Shown piece by piece: positions 56,168 to 64,000 of a DNA stretch of 64,000 nt. The DNA comes from Anthonomus grandis grandis. Lineage: Eukaryota; Arthropoda; Insecta; Coleoptera; Curculionidae. Each line of letters begins with the position of its first letter. Within the stretch, counting starts at the first letter, position 1. The stretch is from NCBI RefSeq assembly GCF_022605725.1, contig NC_065547.1, positions 17,525,167 to 17,589,166 of the forward strand, given 5' to 3'. The notes below the pieces were generated by a model. The model was not told the origin of the DNA. It was given only the letters and a program-made list of their open reading frames with translations, and ran no database searches. A program made the position numbers and the translations under genes.

Positions 56168-58095
56168 ACGGATCCACCAAGACGGATCCGAATCTCCCAC
56201 GTAGTGCGACGTTGCCAACTGTTATTTCGCGGCTTAAGTAAAGTTGGCTGTGTTTTTGCCATCGATGTTTTATTTCTATGCACTATCCACACCCAGACTA
56301 AGTTTTAATTTATAAGAGAAGTGTTTACTTATTTAATTTTGATTAAGTCGGTCTTCGATGTTTTTCTGACATTGATGTTATCTTTCGACGTCAGCATTAA
56401 TGATACAAATGGCGGCCATGGCCATTAGACAATAGGCACAGGTCTTGGGCCATTCTACCCTTTCTTTATTTCTATGATAGTTAGTTATATGCTAGATAGC
56501 GGTATAATTTGGCGCTTTTTTGAAATTTAAGATGATAGGAATGAAATGAAAAGTCAAACTTTTGGTCTCAACACCATTTATAATTGAAAATTAATATAAT
56601 TTTTTACCATATTAACAGGCATCGACTCCCATTGTTTATATAATTTCATTAATCTATCATCTTTAATAATTTTAATTTATAATTTTATAATAATTTAACG
56701 TCCCTTAATGATAATGAATTTTTTTCAAATTGATTGTTCAAGAATTGATTTACTCACCACACTCAACAAAGGCTTTGGGGGGAGAGGCAAAACTAGATCA
56801 AGAAATTCTTTGAGATTGCTGTGGTCTAGACTTGCTATCATTATATATTATATAATAAGACAACAATAATAATTTACTATTATAAAGAAAATGCACATTA
56901 TGTTCTTTAATGGCTGCATCTCCTTTGCCAATTCGAATAAAAATTAACAAATCCCTACTAAAGATATAATGTTATATTTACAACATATTTACAATATGTT
57001 TTAACATTAAAATATTTCTTGATTTCTTCTTTTATATGTATGTATTTGTTAAACTATGTAGGTTCTTTTTATATAACATCCCCCTCACTTTAATTTTGAA
57101 ACAATTGTCAACAAACTTTTGTAGTTCTTCCAGAACTATACCGGGTGTTGCAAATATTTATAAACTGATTACTAAGGTGGGGATATTAAAAGAACCACAA
57201 ATAAAATTTTTAATTATATAAAGCTCTCATTAAAAGATCATTTATTATTATATTTATTTAAAATGGGTGTTTGGTCATAAAATATGAAATTTATATTGGT
57301 TTTATCACTTGCAAACAGTTGATCGAAGAGCTTCAATTACAAATGCAATTATTTTTTAAATGTTTTATTTTAGTTGTATTGGGTTTCGTGAAGTTTAATT
57401 TTCATTTTTTTTTACAATAAATAAATACTCAAAATCCAAATTCTAATCAACAATTATGAAGAAAATTAAACTCCACTACTTAAACACTAGTACCCGTATT
57501 GGTGCGCGCTTGAAAGTGCAATTTTTTAACAATTTTTTTACTATTACTATGACTTTTTCAGTAGAATATTATTATTAGATTCTGTAGTGTAATATTATAA
57601 TATATTGAAAGACTTTTTGTCCATATTATAAATATCCCCAGTACCACACAATATTGGTACAATAATATTTGTTATACATATAGATTGAGCCTAAATCCTT
57701 AAAAAATATAAATATATTCGTGTTTTATCTAATATTGGTTATATATTCGCAGGCCAATTGTTATAATAATTTCGCCAAATATTAAGATATACAAAATTAT
57801 TATTCTTATGCCTGCCCAGTACAATTTCAATATAATTTGCCATTAAGTGCGAAAAATCAAATAATTCCTAAGAAAATTGGGAAAATATCGAAAATGCATG
57901 TAAACAAGTATAGATTTTTATCAACATTGTGCTACTGAGGATCCCTTCCCCTAAAAAATGCCCGCTGCTAAATATTACAGAAACAAAAGTTCAAATAGCT
58001 CCTTGGAAAAATGATTCAAAAGTAAATTTTTCTTTTACAAAAAAGCCTTAAAAATCGTCTTAAAAAGGGCTTCATCAATCCATAAATTCTAAATA
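56168..58095. other. AT-rich non-coding interval
   Basis: No supported gene. ACCGGGTGTTGCAAATATTT at 57140 looks like a mariner-type end but has no partner. The rest is AT-rich intergenic sequence downstream of the rapsyn gene. Confidence 0.4.
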
Positions 58096-58587
58096 CAGGG
58101 TATTGCAAAATTCGGTGCAAATATTTTAAGAGAGTATTGTTGAAGTTAAAATAGGAGTTTGTTCCTCATAAACATGTGTCCTAACATTCAACCCCTCAGA
58201 GCTATAGCCCGTGCAAATTGCTTGAAGAAAATCAAATATTTGGAACACTCACTACAGTTATGCTTTTTAGATTTCTTCTAGGGAACATAAGATACGAACT
58301 ATCAGAAGGGTAAGCTCCCCCGGAATCATACCCTAAAATTGAATTTACACCATTTTTGGGACGGAAAATAAAAAGAGCACTCAAGAAACGGGAGCATGCA
58401 CATTTTCAGAAGAATTGATGCATAATTGTATTTACAGATCCAAATAATCGATTTTCTTCAAGCAATTTGCGCACGCTGTAGCTCTGAGGGGGGGCATTTT
58501 AGGATACATGTTTATAGAAAAAAAAGTCTTATTTTAACTCCAATAATACACTCTTAAAATATTTGCACCGAATTTTGTAACACCCTG
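58096..58587. mobile_element. 492-bp mariner-type MITE
   Basis: CAGGGTATTGCAAAATTCGG at 58096 and the inverted end at 58587 (reading inward CAGGGTGTTACAAAATTCGG) open arms of ~150 bp. Shared landmarks are GCAAATATTTTAAGAG and GCTTGAAGAAAATC. TA flanks both ends. Non-coding. It lies 73 bp downstream of the rapsyn stop codon. Confidence 0.92.
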
Positions 58588-58659
58588 TATAATATAGTCT
58601 TTGTTTCTTTACCTACAAGACCTGATTATAGTCTTGTTCTTGGAATTGTATAGCTGAAT

Positions 58660-61600
58660 TTAAACAGAACTGGTGGCATGATGCGAGGTACAATGACTAT
58701 CCGAAGAACATACAGACAAAGGTACAGGGCTGTACTGCATGGTGTTATAATCGTTACAGTTCAAGTACAGCCTGGAACTGGTACGATCGCATTCAGGACA
58801 CGATCTTTTCTTTTTTTTGTTGCGTCGGAAGAGGTCGTATGCGCACCTATAGATTAAGAAGAAGTCACTTATAGTTCAAAAATCAGGAAAAATATTAATA
58901 TACTGAGTAAGGACTGTCTTTTTTTATCGTATATTATGATAATAGCAGAGGACAATCTCTTAACTTTTACTCACCGAGCATGTAAAATATGGGCACACGG
59001 TAAAGCCTCCAACGAATCAGGCTCTAAGCCATAAGGCGTCCCGCAACATGCACAGTTCATATCTAAATCGTGTTGCAGTCTCATCGCCACCCTCTCGTGA
59101 TGTAATTTATTGTTTTCATCTCCTAAAGAACCGTAGATGGCGGATAAACGGTTTCTTATTGAACGAACAAGCATCTGAAAAGAAATGTGCTGTTTTTGGC
59201 AAGATTGCATTCATATAAATTCAGTCACTGGGGAGGACTACCATTGGCGGCTTCATTTACATACTCATTTTGGTGTTGCCACTTTTGGCTTACAGTTTTT
59301 GTACGTACTTTGGCACCAATGGATCCAGCGACCTCCAGGAGTCTAGTGTTGAACTCTAACGGTCTGCAGTTGCAGATTTTGTGCTGGAGGCGTAGAGCTT
59401 CCAGACATCTGGCCGCGCCATCCATAGATTCCATTTGAATTACTCTGTCGCCCATCGCGGCTGCTGAGCCCATGGCCGCTTCGTATTGACGAAAAGCTTT
59501 CTGAAATTTTTAAGAAAAGTAGTCTAGCTTGTTTTTTTGACTTCAATTGAACTAGCGTCGTTAGGTCACAAACGTCTATTATTTAAAATAACGTTTGGAC
59601 GTCAAGCTCAGTATAACAACTGTTTTCTGATGTCTTAATTGAATTTCTATAGTCTAAACCTAAAATGAAGAAAAATATTGGACATAATTTATATAAAATA
59701 CCTGAAGATTGAGACTGGCTATTTCAAACTTTTGGAATAAAATGAAAAATTCCTGGGATTGGACGTAACGTTTCAAATGCCTGAAAAACTTGCAGCGCGA
59801 TTTCAAAATTTTAGAAGAACGCAAAAAACAATGTTAAATTATGCCTTTCATGCTTTTTATGCCTGAAAGGCATAAAAAACGATCCCACAAAAGTTCAGAA
59901 AATATAAAAAATTTTCATTACTTCGTAAGTTAATCCAGCTAGCCCCAACAATACATGAAAAGTCACTTTTTTGAGGTATTTGAATAATCAGAGTTTTTCA
60001 GCAGCTTAAAGATTTAAAGACCAGCCTTAATAACAACAGGTAGGAATCATTTTTAATGCTGGAATTACACAAAGAATATCCCAGGCTGAAAAAGATGGAA
60101 AATTATTTCAAACGCATACAAAATTATTTAGGCGTTGCCCTAAAAAAGTTGAAAAACTATTTCCAACCCCCAGGATGACATAGAAATTTTCGTCAAATGC
60201 CTTAACAATTAATTCTTCAAAATTCTGAATATCACGTGAATCAAGTCATTTTTTCCAAGAAGATGAGTGAAATGCTTAAAGAGATAAAGATGATCCTGAC
60301 CTATGGAAAAGTACATCTCTATTCCCGATACCAAAGAACTAACGAACCTAACGAACTCAAGGATCTTATGCCCATAAGCATTCTGCCAACCATGTCAAAG
60401 ATCATAGAGAGGGGTTTTTAAGGTTTTAAATACGCAGTTATAATGAAGCACATATATACCATCCCTACAGTCAGGATTCTGCCGAGATCATTAAAACTTC
60501 CGATGATATTTTGGAGGATCGTGGTAAGCTTTCTGTGCTCGTCTTGTTGGATTATTTCAAAGAATTTGACAGGCTCAATCATGAGTTACTTTTAGCAGTT
60601 CTGCAATTTTTGAGATTCATTTGTTCGATCCCTTGTACCACATTAGGTCGATTATTCGCCACCCGTCTGTCGGTGATATTTGCTCTATCATAGTAAAGTT
60701 TAAAGGAATTATTTTCATGCATTGCGTTAGGTTGATATTTATAGTAGAATACAGATCTGTTAAGTAATCCGAATTTATTAGCCAACTTTTGGTGTATTAT
60801 ATTGCTGGTTGTGTCGCTGAAGGTAGTCAACATAGCCAAGTAAGTACAGCCAGCTGTTTTGTTAATATATTGGATCTTTCGTTGCATTTTCTGCAGTTAA
60901 CAGATTTAGTGGACCTGTCTTTAATAATAAACTTGGTGTAGTTTCTTGTGTTTATGACTTGATTTTGTATGGCCATTAAGAATTCTTCTGTTTCAAGGAA
61001 AATTACCTAATCCTTATCCCAGCCACCCCTGTTAGATGCTTCTTTGTCTATATGTGGCTTTTTCAAATCGTTATAGTGTAGTCCTTGTAACGGCTTTTGA
61101 ACGAATATCGTTTGAGAAAGTATAAGTCGCACGATTTAAGGTCTTCTAGCTGTCTACCGTTTCCATCACTTATTAATGTACATAAGATGGAAGATAATCT
61201 GGTTGTTTCCTCTGATGGCTCTAATGTTGTTAAATCTCTTTTCTGTATTGACAGAGGATTTATGGCCAAGCAAAACTAGAGTGGGCTCAACCCTGGAAAA
61301 TTCATCTCTTAATATATATTTCGTCGTTGGTGAGAGACTGTGATCCATTCAATAGTTTTAGGTTTGTTACCCATTATTGCTTAATAGTGACTAAAATATT
61401 AATAGTGGTAGGGTCAATTTTATATATCTTTAACACTTCCAGGAGTCAGGAGTATTATTATTATTATCAACATTATTTAAGAAATAATTAAGTGTAAATT
61501 ATTAACACTGTTAATTCAGTATAGGACTTACATTAATATCAGACTTTTTTCTATAAATATCACCCATAATTCTTATGCTTTTGGCATAAGTTGCTTGGTC

Positions 61601-63126
61601 TCCAGATACTACCGCCAACCTGGTAGCTTCCTAAAAAATACATAAAATTAATAATTAAAAAATAAATAAATAAATCAATTATTCACCGAACAGTAGTCGT
61701 GTGCATCCCCGAGTTCGCCCTGCTTACGTAGAGCAGAAGCCATTTGAAGAAGCGCTGCTCTGTCAAATAAAAAAATATATTTTTTTTGCTAAATGGAAAA
61801 ATTCTAGGGTTTACCTGTGATGCCTAGAATTTAAATCTCCCAACTGTAAGGACCGTGATAAATCATAAGCTTTATTAGCGTATTTGGCACTTTTGTCTGC
61901 ATCTTGTAGTCGGCTAAACAGTTCCGAAAGGCCCACGTAAACCTTTAGAAAAAATTCATATAATATTTAAAAAAAAATTTAAACATTAATTTACTTGTAA
62001 TTCTAAAGCAGGATCGTGTACAGCCTGAGCAATCCTATGAGCTTGCTGGAAACTATCCAGGGCCTTATTAAACCCCGCTAGTTCCAAATATACAGAGCCT
62101 ACAGTCAAGTGTACGTGGCCGGCTGTAGTACATACTTCGCACTCGTTGTACAGTGAATGTCGTGCGTATGCTAATGCCCTAAAAGTGGCAATAATTTGGT
62201 TAAAATACCGAATGCTTCCCATTGCCTCTCACATCAACATATTTTTCAGAAACCACATTAAGGTAGATATACGGAATTTAAAAAAAAATGACGTCAACTG
62301 AATCTTCATTTCTACCTCAAAGATTTTTCCTAGGTTGCTGTAACTTCCACTCCCTCTTTACGCAGAGAAGCATATTTCTTAAAAAAATTAAGGGTGGGTG
62401 CCACCTTGGAAAAAAGTTGTAATTATTATACATTTTTTTTTCAAGGTCACGCTCCTCTCCTTCATTAATAAGAAGATTTAACATACTCTCGACTTAACTA
62501 AAATAGGGTGGTACTAAAATACAAATCATCGTGTGAATAATTGTAATAACTCGCCAGAATGAAGCCCACTCTACTAACCAACTAGACTTATGTGAACAGT
62601 AGAGTCACTCGACTAAAGTACTTTACTCTGCTTAAGGAGAATGAAATAAGTAGACTGATTTTCACGCTTCCCAAATAAGAAGATAACTGGGTTCGCACTT
62701 TCAGTACTGTTAGCCAGAAGTGTACCTCGCTCTGATTGGCTACTCTGTGACTGGCAGTATTCTATACTTGTTATTAATATTACTGTTTCGCAAACAATAA
62801 CACTGCCATCTGCCAAAAGGTGGGTAGAGCCAATCAGTGAGGTAGTTACACGTCTGACCAATAGCGCCAATGTGGCTACTTTTTGGAACCAGTTATCTTT
62901 AATTTTTGGGTCTTTAAGTTTAGTCTCCTTGACTCTACTAAATCACTGGCTGCGTCTTAACTGGCCTTTATTATCATTTAATTGGGATGCACACTGTACG
63001 TACCTTTCTAAGCCTCCTAATCTCTGGTGCGCCCTCGCCAAGTTTAAATAGGATTCGGCCCTCATGTTGGGACTATCTAACTCTTCTGATATGAACAGCT
63101 GACGGTGGGCGTATTCTAAAGCATCC
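58660..63126 (-). CDS. rapsyn: Rapsyn orthologue, last eight coding exons (5' partial)
   Basis: Exons on the minus strand: 63126-63004, 62178-61995, 61942-61815, 61759-61687, 61630-61532, 59500-59309, 59174-58975 and 58846-58660. All junctions are GT-AG and all phases agree, giving 394 residues. The product is a tetratricopeptide scaffold (SEELDSPNMRAESYLNLARA, GSVYLELAGFNKALDSFQQA, ELFSRLQDADKSAKYANKAY, GDQATYAKSIRIMGDIY, QYEAAMGSAAAMGDRVIQM). It ends in a RING-H2 finger spread over the last two exons (CACC, LPCAHILHARC, then SCPEC). Rapsyn clusters acetylcholine receptors under the postsynaptic membrane in vertebrates; the RING has E3-ligase activity there. A short N-terminal part with the myristoylation site lies beyond the window or in an exon I could not see. 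The tail after the RING (about 45 residues) is Ser/Cys-rich. Confidence 0.92.
60180..60640 (+). pseudogene. Non-LTR RT relic in the rapsyn intron
   Basis: The plus strand reads NELKDLMPISILPTMSKIIE and, after frame changes, SAEIIKTSDDIL then GKLSVLVLLDYFKEFDRLNH with ELLLAVLQFL. This corresponds to the RPISLLP and LLDFSKAFDxINH RT blocks. It lies in the 2.03-kb intron between rapsyn exons 61630-61532 and 59500-59309, antisense to the gene. Too decayed for family assignment. Confidence 0.7.
60600..61350 (-). pseudogene. Second retroelement relic (RT C-terminal region), sense to rapsyn
   Basis: The minus strand reads PTTKYILRDEFSRVEPTL (61348) and later CRKCN, then YLAMLTTFSDTTSNIIHQKL then ANKFGLLNRSVFYYKY and YDRANITDRRVANNRPNVV. 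I recall this IIHQ(K/L)LAxKYGL and ITDRxVxHNRPD pattern from the C-terminus of a common animal retroelement RT, but I cannot name its clade. Several stops. It meets the plus-strand RT relic at about 60600-60640, so two elements are inserted head to head. Confidence 0.6.
62179..63003. other. Rapsyn intron, no gene inside
   Basis: 825-bp intron. Two CCAAT-like words in opposite orientation (CTGATTGGCT near 62732, AGCCAATCAG near 62828) flank ~90 bp; this may be a remnant of a small inverted-repeat element. No coding sequence. Confidence 0.5.
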
Positions 63127-63329
63127 CTAAAATAAATTAAAAAATTAGGCCATACGTAGAGCGTGATCATTCGTTAAGTATTGAATTGAAATAGTCAACT
63201 GGTTTATTAAACACGTACACACTGAAGACGATCACTTAAGACTACTAGAAACTTTATTTGGACTGTATTTATTTATTTTGATTTAAAAGTCGCGCTATTA
63301 TTCCGAACTTGAACTGGGCTCCTAGCGGC

Positions 63330-63740
63330 GAGGGCTGCTAAATCACCGTTCCGGAAGATTCGCTAACCTTCCACCTGTCTCTAAACATATCGTGTTACTC
63401 AATAGCCTAACAGCTCATCAATCCTGCAAACAATCCTGAACGAGGGCAAAATAGGGCAAATCTCATGCATCCTTCGATAGGCCCCCAATATAAGAACATA
63501 TATAACCTTGGACACTTTTGGACTAACTTTTTTGTTGCATGAGGTCTCCAAGTCATCCAAGGTTATCCCAAAATATTTTGCCTCAGTTATGTGCCTCCCA
63601 TTTATTTAGTGGACGCATTGCAAGCATTTCGTGGGTCTTACTTTCATTTAAAAGCAGCTTGTTTGTACAGAGCCAAAGCTGCCAAAGAGCCCTTGCTTTT
63701 GCATTCCTAGATTGTGAAACTTCCAGTTAAATTGAATATT
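63330..63740 (-). pseudogene. Possible non-LTR RT thumb relic
   Basis: The minus strand reads NKLLLNESKTHEMLAM at about 63655, then in shifted frames KVSPKVSKVIYVLILGAY. This resembles the thumb region of Jockey/CR1-like RTs (LxxNxxKTxxM, then KLSKxIYVLRRL). Very decayed. It lies upstream of the first visible rapsyn exon, so either in an intron or in the 5' flank. Confidence 0.4.
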
Positions 63741-63799
63741 GTTGTTCCATGCAGAAAATTCATTTATTCTAATATATTATATTCATTTATTATAATATA

Positions 63800-63854
63800 T
63801 TTATTCTATATATTTTATATATATATATATATATTATATATATATATATATAAT
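63800..63854. repeat. (AT)n-rich microsatellite
   Basis: AT dinucleotide tracts directly followed by a short hairpin. Confidence 0.9.
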
Positions 63855-63886
63855 CTGATATCTTAAAGCCACCTTTAAGATATCAG
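63855..63886. repeat. 14-bp perfect hairpin
   Basis: Arms CTGATATCTTAAAG and CTTTAAGATATCAG with a 4-nt loop (CCAC), adjacent to the AT microsatellite. Could be a transposon tip or a replication-slippage product. Confidence 0.8.
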
Positions 63887-64000
63887 GAAATACACTAGTT
63901 TGAAGACAAACATTTATTAATTTTGTGACTGGTATAACAATTAAATTTTTATGGACTTAATTAGTTTAACCCATAAATATTTCTCGGCTGTTCTTATTTT

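Noticed and set aside
62613..62870. 85-codon minus frame inside the rapsyn intron
   Set aside because: It lies between two well-defined rapsyn exons, has no motif and overlaps small inverted CCAAT-like words.

Overview
This looks like a piece of an AT-rich insect genome, possibly a beetle, although the order is inferred only from the repeat mix. The evidence is spliced genes with GT-AG introns, a conserved animal synapse gene (rapsyn) at the right end, and many classes of eukaryotic transposable elements (TEs). There are no bacterial genes, rRNAs or CRISPR arrays. Most of the window is layered TE remains.

Layout. 1-2.6 kb: an accessory gene pair of an unassigned DNA element (PHD-YqaJ nuclease, then a Ulp1-type protease), followed by a 175-bp satellite. 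3.9-6.3 kb: a broken P-superfamily transposase. 7.7-10.0 kb: a 2.2-kb foldback-like element with long inverted arms and two GC-rich hairpins. 10.3-13.7 kb: a Jockey-type non-LTR element carrying a piece of a second reverse transcriptase. 13.9-15.9 kb: a degraded piggyBac element. 18.2-20.6 kb (minus): an R1-type non-LTR relic with a 325-bp tandem duplication. 21.1-23.1 kb (minus): a DIRS-like tyrosine-recombinase retroelement remnant next to a mariner (23.1-24.7 kb). 25.5-26.5 kb: another non-LTR relic.

26.75-32.85 kb (minus) holds an uninterrupted two-exon HARBI1/PIF-like gene of 420 codons. Its 4.84-kb intron contains a DD41D mariner with roughly 530-bp inverted repeats and a 689-bp MITE. 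A hAT element with a perfect 8-bp target duplication lies just upstream (33.1-36.4 kb). A pogo-like transposase with a C-terminal zinc finger follows (36.7-38.7 kb), then a second P-superfamily fragment (39.4-40.5 kb). A 54-bp stretch at the end of that fragment recurs, perfectly inverted, 5.7 kb away. The interval between the two copies carries clustered CGAGATCC motifs near both ends and contains at least three MITEs.

46.57-56.16 kb is a PIF/Harbinger element (TSD TAA) with a MADF-BESS gene on plus and its transposase on minus. A BEL/Pao retrotransposon (48.9-55.5 kb, TSD CTCAC, nearly identical LTRs) has split it. From 58.7 kb to the right edge, the last eight coding exons of a rapsyn orthologue run on the minus strand, with retroelement debris in one intron and probably in the sequence upstream.

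The clear host gene is rapsyn. The HARBI1-like gene is the other candidate for host function, because its splice junction and reading frame survive while every TE around it is broken. The remaining genes are mobile-element genes, mostly inactivated by frameshifts, stops, truncation or nesting.
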